The position numbers and the translations under genes were made by a program. Positions 1 to 6,956 of a stretch of 14,576 nucleotides of DNA are shown here, one piece after another. A model generated the notes under the pieces. It searched no databases, was not told the origin of the DNA, and worked only from the letters and a program-made list of their open reading frames with translations. Location of the stretch: assembly GCA_023438885.1 (NCBI GenBank), contig JAEXPS010000154.1:1-14576 (forward strand). The letters run 5' to 3'. Origin of the DNA: Actinomycetes bacterium (GTDB lineage: Bacteria > Actinomycetota > Actinomycetes > Actinomycetales > Cellulomonadaceae). How positions within the stretch are numbered: the first letter of the stretch is position 1; the number at the start of each line of letters is the position of its first letter.

Positions 1-109
1 GGGGTGCGCCGCGGGCCGCGCCGCCGCGGCGGCGGGGGACCAGTACCTGACGGGCGGCACCGAGCGGCCCGCGCCGGTGGCGGCCAGCACCACCGCGCTG
101 CGCCCGTGA
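1..109 (+). CDS. gltD: Glutamate synthase small subunit, C-terminal end (partial)
   Basis: Only about 35 codons are visible, in the frame starting at base 2 and ending in TGA at 107-109. The peptide contains an Ala-rich stretch (GRAAAAAGDQYL) followed by TGGTERPAPVA. This resembles the C-terminus of the NADPH-binding small subunit of glutamate synthase, where a Gly-Arg-Ala helix leads into YL(M/T)G..LPAP. GltD supplies electrons from NADPH to GltB for glutamate formation from 2-oxoglutarate and glutamine. A gltB-gltD pair just upstream of pyk is a common actinobacterial order, which supports the call. The 5' part lies outside the window, so no cofactor motif can be checked; any other protein with this tail would look the same. 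Confidence 0.55.
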   Translation, partial: GCAAGRAAAAAGDQYLTGGTERPAPVAASTTALRP

Positions 110-181
110 CGAGGCGCGACTAACCCCTGACAGGCCGCGCCGGGCAGGACGTTCGGGCGGGAGTGCGAGAACCGAAAGGCA

Positions 182-187
182 TAGGCT
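182..187 (+). promoter_or_regulatory. Candidate -10 element for pyk, possibly leaderless
   Basis: TAGGCT fits the actinobacterial TANNNT -10 pattern and ends 7 bases before the pyk ATG at 195. That spacing would place the transcription start on or beside the A of the ATG. No good Shine-Dalgarno sequence lies at normal distance: AAAGG at 175-179 is 15 bases away and only AGG is nearer. No convincing -35 element was found, and short TANNNT matches occur by chance. Confidence 0.3.
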
Positions 188-194
188 CCGAACC

Positions 195-1631
195 ATGCGT
201 AGAGCGAAGATCGTCTGCACCATCGGGCCCGCGACCGAGTCCCCGGAGCAGATCCAGGCTCTCGTCGACGCCGGCATGGACGTGGCGCGGATCAACCGCA
301 GCCACGGCGACACCGACGCGCATGCGCAGGTGTACCGCAACGTCCGCGCCGCGGCGAAGGCGTCCGGCAGGTCCGTCGCCGTGCTGGTCGACCTCCAGGG
401 CCCCAAGATCCGGCTCGGCCGGTTCGTCGAGGGCAAGCACCAGCTCGAGGTCGGCGACGTCTTCACCATCACCACCGAGGACGTCGAGGGCACCAAGGAG
501 CTGGTCTCCACGACGCACCTGGGCCTGCCGGGCGACGTGCGCCCCGGCGACCCGATCCTCATCGACGACGGCAAGGTGCTCGTCCGCGTGCTCGAGGTCG
601 ACGGCCCACGCGTCGTCACGCGCGTCGAGGTGCCGGGGCCGGTCTCGAACAACAAGGGCCTCAACCTGCCCGGTGTCGCGGTGTCCGTGCCGGCCCTCTC
701 GGACAAGGACGAGGAGGACCTGCGCTGGGCGCTGAAGCTCGGCGCGGACATCATCGCCCTGTCCTTCGTGCGCAACGCCGCCGACTACGACGACGTGCGG
801 CGGATCATGGACGAGGAGGGCCGCGTCGTCCCGGTCGTGGCGAAGATCGAGAAGCCACAGGCCGTCGACAACCTCCAGGAGATCGTCGACGTCTTCGACG
901 GCATCATGGTCGCCCGTGGCGACCTCGGCGTCGAGCTGCCGCTGGAGCAGGTGCCGCTGGTGCAGAAGCGCGCGATCGAGCTCGCCCGCCGCAACGCCAA
1001 GCCCGTCATCGTCGCCACCCAGGTGCTCGAGTCGATGATCAGCAGCCCGCGGCCCACCCGTGCCGAGGCGTCCGACTGCGCCAACGCCATCCTCGACGGT
1101 GCCGACGCGGTGATGCTCTCGGGCGAGACGAGCGTGGGCGACTACCCGATCGAGGCCGTGCGGACCATGGCGCGGATCGTCGAGTCCACCGAGGAGCTCG
1201 GCCGTGAGCGCATCGCTCCGCTCGGCTCGGTGCCGCAGACGCGGGGTGGCTCGATCACCCGCGCCGCCGCCGAGGTCGGCGCCCAGCTCGGGGTGAAGTA
1301 CCTGGTGACGTTCACGCAGTCCGGCGACTCGGCGCGCCGCATGTCGCGGCTGCGCTCGCCGATCCCGCTGCTGGCCTTCACACCGCTGCCCGAGGTGCGC
1401 AACGTGCTGGCGCTCTCGTGGGGAGTGCAGAGCTACCTGGTGCCGAAGGTCGAGAGCACGGACGTCATGGTCTACCAGGTGGACCAGACGCTGCGGGCCA
1501 ACGGGCTGGCCGAGGTCGGCGACATGGTGTGCGTCGTCGCGGGCACCCCGGTCGGTGTGCCGGGTTCCACGAACTCCCTCGTCGTCCACCGGATCGGTGG
1601 CGAGGAGCCGGAGGTCCGCCACCGCGGCTGA
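195..1631 (+). CDS. pyk: Pyruvate kinase
   Basis: Converts phosphoenolpyruvate and ADP to pyruvate and ATP, the last step of glycolysis, in the cytosol. The 478 residues match the usual bacterial length. The start MRRAKIVCTIGPA is typical of actinobacterial enzymes. Substrate residues are present: R32, N34 and S36 in ARINRSHG, D66 and R73 in DLQGPKIR, catalytic K217 with metal ligand E219 in AKIEKPQ, D243 in ARGDLG, and T275 in VATQ. The B domain spans roughly residues 70-165. The regulatory C domain follows about residue 340 and contains FTQSGDSARR. K71 sits where potassium-dependent kinases have Glu (E117 of rabbit muscle), which in this family predicts K+-independence. It follows gltD by 85 bp and probably has its own promoter. 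Its stop is 10 bp from the stop of the convergent small gene. Confidence 0.97.
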   Translation: MRRAKIVCTIGPATESPEQIQALVDAGMDVARINRSHGDTDAHAQVYRNVRAAAKASGRSVAVLVDLQGPKIRLGRFVEGKHQLEVGDVFTITTEDVEGTKELVSTTHLGLPGDVRPGDPILIDDGKVLVRVLEVDGPRVVTRVEVPGPVSNNKGLNLPGVAVSVPALSDKDEEDLRWALKLGADIIALSFVRNAADYDDVRRIMDEEGRVVPVVAKIEKPQAVDNLQEIVDVFDGIMVARGDLGVELPLEQVPLVQKRAIELARRNAKPVIVATQVLESMISSPRPTRAEASDCANAILDGADAVMLSGETSVGDYPIEAVRTMARIVESTEELGRERIAPLGSVPQTRGGSITRAAAEVGAQLGVKYLVTFTQSGDSARRMSRLRSPIPLLAFTPLPEVRNVLALSWGVQSYLVPKVESTDVMVYQVDQTLRANGLAEVGDMVCVVAGTPVGVPGSTNSLVVHRIGGEEPEVRHRG

Positions 1632-1641
1632 CGCGGACGGC

Positions 1642-1821
1642 CTACACGGAGACGGCCGGGCGGTGCGCCTCGATGTCCAGACAGTGGGCGCACCGCGGCC
1701 TCTCGTCGGTCCCGGGCCGGCGGTTCCACCACGGCAGGTCGCGCCCGGCAGGGCACTCGTCGTCGTCGTGGTACACGGCCAGGTCCGCCGGGTGCGCCGA
1801 GTGGTACGCCTTCACCTTCAT
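1642..1821 (-). CDS. Small conserved Cys-containing protein of unknown function
   Basis: A 59-residue protein beginning MKVKAYHSAHP, with a strong AAGGAGG site 6 bases before its ATG. It contains YHDDDECPAG, then NRRPGT, then RPRC..C. Three cysteines (C23, C44, C47) and several histidines (H18, H46) could bind a metal such as zinc, in a treble-clef or ribbon-like way; this is inference. I recall short actinobacterial hypothetical proteins of the same wording (YHD..CP.G and NR..GT..RPRC..C), but no function is known to me. It has no membrane segment or signal peptide. It is convergent with pyk (10 bp between stops) and divergent from the AI-2E-family gene, so it is probably transcribed alone from the 183-bp region on its other side. 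The start is well fixed by the ribosome binding site. Confidence 0.72.
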   Translation of the reverse strand: MKVKAYHSAHPADLAVYHDDDECPAGRDLPWWNRRPGTDERPRCAHCLDIEAHRPAVSV

Positions 1822-1827
1822 GAACGG

Positions 1828-1834
1828 CCTCCTT
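1828..1834 (-). promoter_or_regulatory. Strong ribosome binding site of the 59-aa gene
   Basis: Reads AAGGAGG on the minus strand, with 6 bases to the ATG at 1821. This perfect Shine-Dalgarno match is the main reason for accepting such a short gene and for choosing this ATG over any start further upstream in the same open frame. Confidence 0.8.
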
Positions 1835-1879
1835 GCCGTCGCGCTGCCACCGTGGCCCCTGCGCCGCGGTGATGGGACG

Positions 1880-1885
1880 ACGTTA
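1880..1885 (-). promoter_or_regulatory. Candidate -10 element for the 59-aa gene
   Basis: TAACGT on the minus strand fits TANNNT and would give a leader of roughly 50 bases. No recognisable -35 element stands 16-18 bases upstream. On the plus strand of the same divergent 183-bp region, TAGCCT at 1969-1974 could play the same role for the AI-2E-family gene. Both are weak matches; nothing else (repeat, operator, RNA) was seen in this region. Confidence 0.25.
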
Positions 1886-2004
1886 GGCGCTGGCGGCGGG
1901 CCCGCGTATGACTTTGGACCCGCGACGACGCGGCATGCCAGGTCAGCCGGTGAAGCGAGGCGCCACGCTAGCCTTTTCCCGTTGCGGCGACGGGGAGGTT
2001 CGCG

Positions 2005-3285
2005 ATGCAGGTCGGAGGCCGGCTCCGTCGGCTGTTCAGGCGTTCGCGCCCCGAGCAGCAGCCGATCCCGCTGACGACCCCGCTCGGGGAGCGACTCGTC
2101 CCGCGGCCGCCGAACGGGAGTGCCGAGCGGCCCGTGGAGGGCCCCGCCGAGAAGCCCGGCACCGTCCGGGAGACCCAGGTCGAGGCGCCCTGGTGGTCCA
2201 ACCACCCCCCGCGCTGGCTCGGGCGGGCGCTGGCGATGAGCGTGCTGGCCGTGTTCATCGGGATCGGCGTGTGGAACGCGATGCGGTCGGTGGCGGGCGT
2301 CGCGGTCAACCTGCTGCTGTCGGTCTTCGTCGCCCTCGTGCTCGAACCCACCGTCGTGTGGCTCGTGCGGCACGGCTGGCGGCGCGGCGTGGCGGCGGGC
2401 GCCGCGATCTTCGGCTCCATCGTGCTGATCGTCGGCGTCCTGGCGCTGTTCGGGAACCTGTTCGTGCAGCAGGCGATCGCGCTGTTCCAGGCGGTCCCCG
2501 ACGTGTACGAGCAGGTGGTCGCCTGGCTGGAGTCCCAGTTCGGCCTCGACCTGCCCGGTGTCGACGAGGTCATCGGCCAGGCGACGCACCAGTGGGGCGA
2601 CGACCTCGCGAGCGGCGCCCTCGTCGTCGGGCGGAGCCTGGTCTCGGCGATCTTCGCCGCCGCCACGATCCTCCTGGTGACCTACTACCTGCTCGCGGCC
2701 GGCCCCCGCTTCCGCGCAGCCGTCTGCGGCTACCTGCGGCCCACCCGCCAGCAGGAGGTGCTCCGGCTCTGGGAGATCACGCAGGGCAAGGTCTCCGACT
2801 TCATGAACTCCCGCATCCTCCTGGCCGCGATCTGCACGGTGGCGACGTCGATCTTCCTGCTGATCCTGGGGACGCCATACGCGTTGCCGCTGGCGCTCTT
2901 CACGGGCCTGGTGTCGCAGTTCGTGCCCACGATCGGCACCTACATCGGTGGTGCGCTGCCGGTGCTCGTCGCACTGACGACGCAGGGCGTGGTGCAGGCG
3001 CTGCTGATCGTCGCCTTCGTGGTCGCGTACCAGCAGGTGGAGAACCTGTGGCTGTCGCCGAAGGTCTCCGCCAAGGCCCTGGAGATGAATCCTGCGGTGG
3101 CGTTCGTCGTCGTCATCGCGTTCGGTGCGGTGTTCGGGGCGCTCGGCGCGTTCCTCGCACTGCCGATCGCCGCGACGATCCAGGCCGTGTGGAACACCTA
3201 CGTGGAGCGCCACGAGCTCGTGGACTCGCACATGCTGCGTGACCCGGAGTCGCCCTCGGCAGCTCGGCAGCGCAACGGCGTGTGA
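2005..3285 (+). CDS. AI-2E family transporter (YdgG/TqsA/PerM-type membrane protein)
   Basis: A 426-residue polytopic inner-membrane protein. Family members have been linked to export of autoinducer-2 and to Na+/H+ or other ion transport, so the substrate here is unknown. Hydrophobic segments lie near residues 73-90, 97-120, 130-155, 205-232, 270-290, 293-310, 315-342 and 365-395. The family hallmarks are present: PTIGTYIGGALP at 308-319 and QQVENLWLSPKV at 343-354, followed by ALEMNP. A soluble loop at about 160-200 precedes the fourth segment. The N-terminus has about 70 cytoplasmic residues rich in Arg and Pro, longer than in the short family members. GGGGAGG at 1992-1998 lies 6 bases before the ATG and fixes the start. 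It ends 12 bp from the stop of the convergent KDG kinase gene. No link to the uronide operon is evident. Confidence 0.9.
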   Translation: MQVGGRLRRLFRRSRPEQQPIPLTTPLGERLVPRPPNGSAERPVEGPAEKPGTVRETQVEAPWWSNHPPRWLGRALAMSVLAVFIGIGVWNAMRSVAGVAVNLLLSVFVALVLEPTVVWLVRHGWRRGVAAGAAIFGSIVLIVGVLALFGNLFVQQAIALFQAVPDVYEQVVAWLESQFGLDLPGVDEVIGQATHQWGDDLASGALVVGRSLVSAIFAAATILLVTYYLLAAGPRFRAAVCGYLRPTRQQEVLRLWEITQGKVSDFMNSRILLAAICTVATSIFLLILGTPYALPLALFTGLVSQFVPTIGTYIGGALPVLVALTTQGVVQALLIVAFVVAYQQVENLWLSPKVSAKALEMNPAVAFVVVIAFGAVFGALGAFLALPIAATIQAVWNTYVERHELVDSHMLRDPESPSAARQRNGV

Positions 3286-3297
3286 GCCCTCGCCGGG

Positions 3298-4401
3298 TCA
3301 GCGGTCGACGCGTGCGCCACCGCCACCGGCGAGCTTGACGACCTCCGCCCGGTCGGCCATCGACGTGTCGCCCGGGGTGGTCATCGCCAGCGCGCCGTGG
3401 GCGGCGCCCCAGTTGACGGCCGTGGCCAGGTCGTGCCCCTCGACGATCCCGGCGATCAGGCCGGAGGCGAACGAGTCGCCGCCCCCGACGCGGTCGAGGA
3501 TCTCCAGGCCGGGCCGATGGATGGCGCTGACGAGGCCGGACGCCGCGGACCACGCGATGGCACCCCAGTCGTTGACGGTGGCGGTGCGCACCGTGCGCAG
3601 CGTGGTCGCGATCACCTGGAAGTTCGGGTACGCCGCCGAGACCTGGCCGATCATCGCGGCGAAGGCCGCCGTGTCCAGGTCGGTGAGGCTCTCGTCGACC
3701 CCCTCGACGGCAAAGCCGAGGGCGGCGGTGAAGTCCTCCTCGTTGCCGATCATCACGTCGACGAACGGGGCGATCTCGCGGTTGACCTCCTGCGCCCGCG
3801 GCTGGCCGCCGACGGCCTTCCAGAGCGACGGTCGGTAGTTGAGGTCGTAGGAGACGACGGTGCCGTGGCGGCGGGCCGCCTGCACGGCGGCCAGCGCGGT
3901 GGCGGCCGCGGTGTCCGAGAGTGCGGCGTAGATGCCACCGGTGTGCAGCCAGCGCACGCCCAGCTCGCCGAACAGGTGGTCGAAGTCCACGTCCTGCGGC
4001 CGCAGCTGCGACGCCGCGGTGTGGCCACGGTCGGAGACGCCGACGGCGCCGCGGACCCCGAACCCGCGCTCGGTGAAGTTCAGACCGTTGCGCACGGCAC
4101 GCCCGACGCCGTCGTACGGCAGCCACGTGATGAAGGAGCTGTCGACGCCGCCGGCGAGGATGAAGTCCTCGACGAGGCGGCCCACCTCGTTGTCGGCCAG
4201 CGCGGTCACCACGGCGGTCCGGAGCCCGAAGGCCCGGCGCAGGCCCCGCGCGACGTTGTACTCGCCCCCGCCCTCCCAGGCGCGGAAGGTGCGTGCGGTA
4301 CGGATGCGGCCCTCGCCGGGGTCGAGGCGCAGCATCACCTCGCCGAGGGACACCGCGTCGTACCGGCACTCGGAGGCGGGACGCAGGTTCAGCACGGGCA
4401 T
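3298..4401 (-). CDS. kdgK: 2-keto-3-deoxygluconate kinase (PfkB family)
   Basis: Phosphorylates 2-keto-3-deoxygluconate (KDG) to KDPG with ATP in the cytosol, the step before aldolase cleavage. The 367-residue protein shows the PfkB/ribokinase fold: an N-terminal sugar-binding region with EGGGEYNVARGL at 43-54, YDLNYRPSLW at 185-194, GNEEDF at 219-224, and the C-terminal signature DRVGGGDSFASG at 303-314 with catalytic base D309. It is longer than the roughly 310-residue enterobacterial KdgK but similar to Gram-positive relatives, as I remember them. PfkB sequence alone does not fix the substrate; the call rests on its place directly after the KDPG aldolase and downstream of KduI and KduD. 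It is the last gene of the minus-strand run, 34 bp after the aldolase, with GGAG 7 bases before its ATG. No terminator was found after it. Confidence 0.88.
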   Translation of the reverse strand: MPVLNLRPASECRYDAVSLGEVMLRLDPGEGRIRTARTFRAWEGGGEYNVARGLRRAFGLRTAVVTALADNEVGRLVEDFILAGGVDSSFITWLPYDGVGRAVRNGLNFTERGFGVRGAVGVSDRGHTAASQLRPQDVDFDHLFGELGVRWLHTGGIYAALSDTAAATALAAVQAARRHGTVVSYDLNYRPSLWKAVGGQPRAQEVNREIAPFVDVMIGNEEDFTAALGFAVEGVDESLTDLDTAAFAAMIGQVSAAYPNFQVIATTLRTVRTATVNDWGAIAWSAASGLVSAIHRPGLEILDRVGGGDSFASGLIAGIVEGHDLATAVNWGAAHGALAMTTPGDTSMADRAEVVKLAGGGGARVDR

Positions 4402-4435
4402 GGTTCGGCTCCAGGGGTACGACGAGTGACGAGGA

Positions 4436-5086
4436 TCAGGGGCGCGCGACGCGGGCCGTCGCGACGGCCGCGGAGATCAGGTCCACCAGGCCGGCCTTGT
4501 CGTGGGCGGCGACGCGATCCGCGGGCACCATCCACGAGCCGCCGACGGCAATGACCTGCGGCAGCGCGAGATAGTCCGCGAGGTTGGACGGTCCCACCCC
4601 GCCGGTGGGCACGAAGCTCACCCCGACGAACGGCGCCGCGAGGGCCTTGATGGCGGCGGGTCCGCCGGACGTGCCGGCGGGGAAGAACTTGACGGTGCCG
4701 AGTCCGAGCTCGAGGGCCGCCTGCACCTCGGTCGCGGTCACCGCGCCGGGCAGGGCCGGGATGCCGTGCTCGAAGCAGCGCTCCACCACGGCGCGGCTGG
4801 TGCCGGGGGAGACGACGTAGCGTGCGCCGGCGGCGACCGCCTGGTCCACCTGCGCGGGCGTCAGGACGGTGCCGGCGCCGACGAGCACGTCCCCGCGGTC
4901 GGCCATGACGCGGATCGCGTCGGCGGCCGCGGCGGTGCGGAAGGTCACCTCGGCGACGGGCAGGCCGCCGGCCACCAGCGCGTCGGCCAGCAGGCCGGCG
5001 TCCGCCGCGTCCTCGAGCACCACCACGGGCACGAGCACCCGCCGCGCGAGCTCCGCCAGCACGCCGGCCCGGTCCGTCATCGCCAT
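4436..5086 (-). CDS. eda: KDPG/KHG aldolase
   Basis: Cleaves 2-keto-3-deoxy-6-phosphogluconate to pyruvate and glyceraldehyde-3-phosphate, the final step of the uronate route; often named kdgA in such clusters. The 216-residue chain forms a class I aldolase TIM barrel. Schiff-base K133 lies in TVKFFPA, the same number as in E. coli Eda. Other active-site residues are E46 and R50 in EVTFR, T73 in GAGTV, SPG at 93-95 and the phosphate loop FVPTGGVG at 158-165. An in-frame ATG 24 bases upstream exists, but AAGGAGG stands 6 bases before the ATG at 5086, so that start is chosen. The gene is separated from the GH2 gene by 78 bp, the widest gap in the enzyme part of the run. A weak TAGGGT at 5109-5114 could be an internal -10. 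Confidence 0.93.
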   Translation of the reverse strand: MAMTDRAGVLAELARRVLVPVVVLEDAADAGLLADALVAGGLPVAEVTFRTAAAADAIRVMADRGDVLVGAGTVLTPAQVDQAVAAGARYVVSPGTSRAVVERCFEHGIPALPGAVTATEVQAALELGLGTVKFFPAGTSGGPAAIKALAAPFVGVSFVPTGGVGPSNLADYLALPQVIAVGGSWMVPADRVAAHDKAGLVDLISAAVATARVARP

Positions 5087-5092
5087 CGTCGT

Positions 5093-5099
5093 CCTCCTT
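5093..5099 (-). promoter_or_regulatory. Ribosome binding site deciding the aldolase start
   Basis: AAGGAGG on the minus strand with 6 bases to the ATG at 5086. It lies inside the longer open frame that begins at 5110, which argues against that upstream ATG. Confidence 0.75.
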
Positions 5100-5164
5100 G
5101 TCGTCGCCACCCTAACGGCGCGTCGCTCGGGGTGGCCGAGGGTCCCGCTCCGCTGGGGTAGCGC

Positions 5165-6949
5165 TTACCGTCCGAGTTTTGCCTGGTAGAAGTCGCGGAC
5201 CGCCGCGAACGCCAGCTTGCGCCGGGTGCGCGTCTCGTCGAGCAGGCCCTTGCGGTTGTAGGCGCCCTGGAGCGCGTGCAGCCGTCGGGGGGAGCGGAAG
5301 TCGAAGAGGATCCACGGGCTCGTGCCCTTGACGGCCTCGGCGGCGCCCAGGACGGCCAGCTGCTGCCGGTACACGGCCAGCTGGTGGTCCTCGCTGCACA
5401 GGTCGTCGCCCCGCAGGCCGGCCACGGCGTCGGCGCCGAACTCGGTGACGACGACGGGCTTGGTGGGCCGCGAGTTCTCGAAGAGGCGCGCGAGCTTGGT
5501 GATGTCGGGGTCGTACCAGCCGTAGTACTCGTTGATCCCGACCAGGTCGACGACCTCGGTCAGCCGGTCGGCGATCACGGGGCCGTCGGGGTCGACGAGG
5601 CACGCGGCCGAGACCAGGCGCGTGCCGTCGAGGGCGCGAGCGGTGTCCGCCAACGCCGTCATGAACGCCAGCCGCTCGTCGGAGTCCGGGTTCTCGTTCC
5701 CGACGGACCAGACCACCACGCTGGCGCGGTTGCGGTCGCGGCGCACGAGCTCGGCCATCTGGTTCGTGGCGTCGGCGAGCGTGCTCGGGTCGTCGAACGC
5801 GATCGCCCAGTACACCGGCACCTCCTCCCACAGCAGGAGGCCCATCTCGTCGGCCACGCGAGCGGCGAGCCGCGCGTGCGGATAGTGCGTCAGCCGGACG
5901 AAGTTGCCGCCGAGCTCCTTGACGAGGGCGAAGTTCTCGCGGACCTCGGTCTCGGTCAGGGTGCGCCCGCCCGTCACCGAGTCCTCGTGCAGGCACACCC
6001 CGGCGAGGAAGACGTCCTGCCCGTTGAGCAGGATCTCCGTGCCCTCGACCCGGATCTCCCGGAAGCCGACGCGATCGGTCCACGTGTCCGGGCCGTAGCG
6101 CACGGCGACGTCGTAGAGCCGCGGCGAGGCCGGGCTCCAGAGCTCGGGGTGGACCTCGACCGCTGCGGAGCCACGCCCGCCAACCACCGGCACCTGCGCC
6201 GCCACGCCGAGCTCGGGGATCTCGACGGTGGCGATGCCCTCGGACTCGGGCCCGTCGACCGTCACCGCGACGTCCACGGTGCCGAACGTCCCGTCGGGTC
6301 GCAGGGCGACGAAGGCGTCGCGGATGAAGGTCGCCGGCAGCCGCACCAGCGAGACGGACCTGTGCAGGCCGCCGTAGGTGAACCAGTCGAGGTTGTCGGA
6401 CGGGACCCGGTCGGGCCGCCGCGCGCTGTCGACGACGACCAGGAGGCGGTTCGTGTCGCGCAGCCGGCCCGTCACCTCCAGCGAGAACGGCGTCGAGCCG
6501 CCGCGGTGCCAGCCGATGTACTCGCCGTTGAGGAACACGTACGCGGCGTAGTACGCCCCCTCGAGGTGGAGCACCTGCCGCTCGCCCGGTGCTCCCGCCA
6601 GGAAGGGGAAGGTGCGCACGTACACGGCCGGTCCCTCGTACAGCTGCCAGGCCTCGCGCTGTACGTTCCAGCAGGACGGGACGGGGATGGTGTCCCAGTC
6701 GTCGAAGCTGAAGTCGACCGGCAGCGGCCGGCCTTCGTCGTCGGCATACCGCTCCTGCCACCAACCCCCACGCAAGCACGTGTCGTACGCGTCGATGGCG
6801 AAGTGCCAGTCGCCGTCGAGCGGCTCGACGAGTCGGGTGCCCACGTCCACGAGCGTGTCCGCCGTGGCCAGCGGGCCTGCCTCGAACGGTGCGCGGTAGT
6901 CGGTGCGGTGGATGTCGCCGACGAAGTTGCTCGGCCGCTGCTGCGTCAT
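5165..6949 (-). CDS. uidA: Beta-glucuronidase, GH2 family, intracellular
   Basis: Hydrolyses terminal beta-D-glucuronic acid from glucuronides or oligosaccharides. The 594-residue length and three-part layout match UidA: jelly-roll sugar-binding domain to about residue 200, immunoglobulin-like domain to about 300, then a TIM barrel. The acid/base is E419 in SVGNENP and the nucleophile is E503 in VVTEFGAD. N565 and K567 in AYNRKG form the N-x-K motif that binds the carboxylate and separates glucuronidases from GH2 galactosidases. NEYYGWY at 473-479 matches the equivalent E. coli segment. The stretch between the barrel strand ending WEEVP and the acid/base is shorter than in E. coli UidA, so the loop that covers the site there seems to be missing. 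There is no signal peptide. The start is 7 bp after the kduD stop with no clear Shine-Dalgarno, suggesting coupled translation. Activity on galacturonides cannot be excluded. Confidence 0.9.
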   Translation of the reverse strand: MTQQRPSNFVGDIHRTDYRAPFEAGPLATADTLVDVGTRLVEPLDGDWHFAIDAYDTCLRGGWWQERYADDEGRPLPVDFSFDDWDTIPVPSCWNVQREAWQLYEGPAVYVRTFPFLAGAPGERQVLHLEGAYYAAYVFLNGEYIGWHRGGSTPFSLEVTGRLRDTNRLLVVVDSARRPDRVPSDNLDWFTYGGLHRSVSLVRLPATFIRDAFVALRPDGTFGTVDVAVTVDGPESEGIATVEIPELGVAAQVPVVGGRGSAAVEVHPELWSPASPRLYDVAVRYGPDTWTDRVGFREIRVEGTEILLNGQDVFLAGVCLHEDSVTGGRTLTETEVRENFALVKELGGNFVRLTHYPHARLAARVADEMGLLLWEEVPVYWAIAFDDPSTLADATNQMAELVRRDRNRASVVVWSVGNENPDSDERLAFMTALADTARALDGTRLVSAACLVDPDGPVIADRLTEVVDLVGINEYYGWYDPDITKLARLFENSRPTKPVVVTEFGADAVAGLRGDDLCSEDHQLAVYRQQLAVLGAAEAVKGTSPWILFDFRSPRRLHALQGAYNRKGLLDETRTRRKLAFAAVRDFYQAKLGR

Positions 6950-6956
6950 GCCGGGC

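Noticed and set aside
113..141. GGCGCG/CGCGCC inverted repeat downstream of gltD
   Set aside because: Six-base stem, 17-base loop, no T tract; too weak to call a terminator.
120..1622. 500-codon open frame antisense to pyk, and similar long frames antisense to the transporter, kinase, GH2 and other genes
   Set aside because: These follow from the high third-position GC of the true genes. Their products are Arg/His/Asp/Gly-rich low-complexity chains without family motifs, while the opposite strand carries complete catalytic motifs.
1614..1638. GTCCGC/GCGGAC inverted repeat around the pyk stop as a terminator
   Set aside because: The stem is only 6 bp with a 13-base loop and no T tract, and it overlaps coding sequence. 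It is what GC-rich DNA yields by chance.
1645..3231. 529-codon minus-strand frame that ends at the same stop as the 59-aa gene
   Set aside because: It runs antisense through the AI-2E-family gene. Only its last 59 codons have a ribosome binding site and protein-like sequence.
5155..5170. LacI-type operator resembling GGTAGCGCTTACC near the end of the GH2 gene
   Set aside because: The AGCGCT core is palindromic but the arms are out of register by one base, and the site overlaps the GH2 stop codon. Without a regulator gene or a second copy it cannot be supported.
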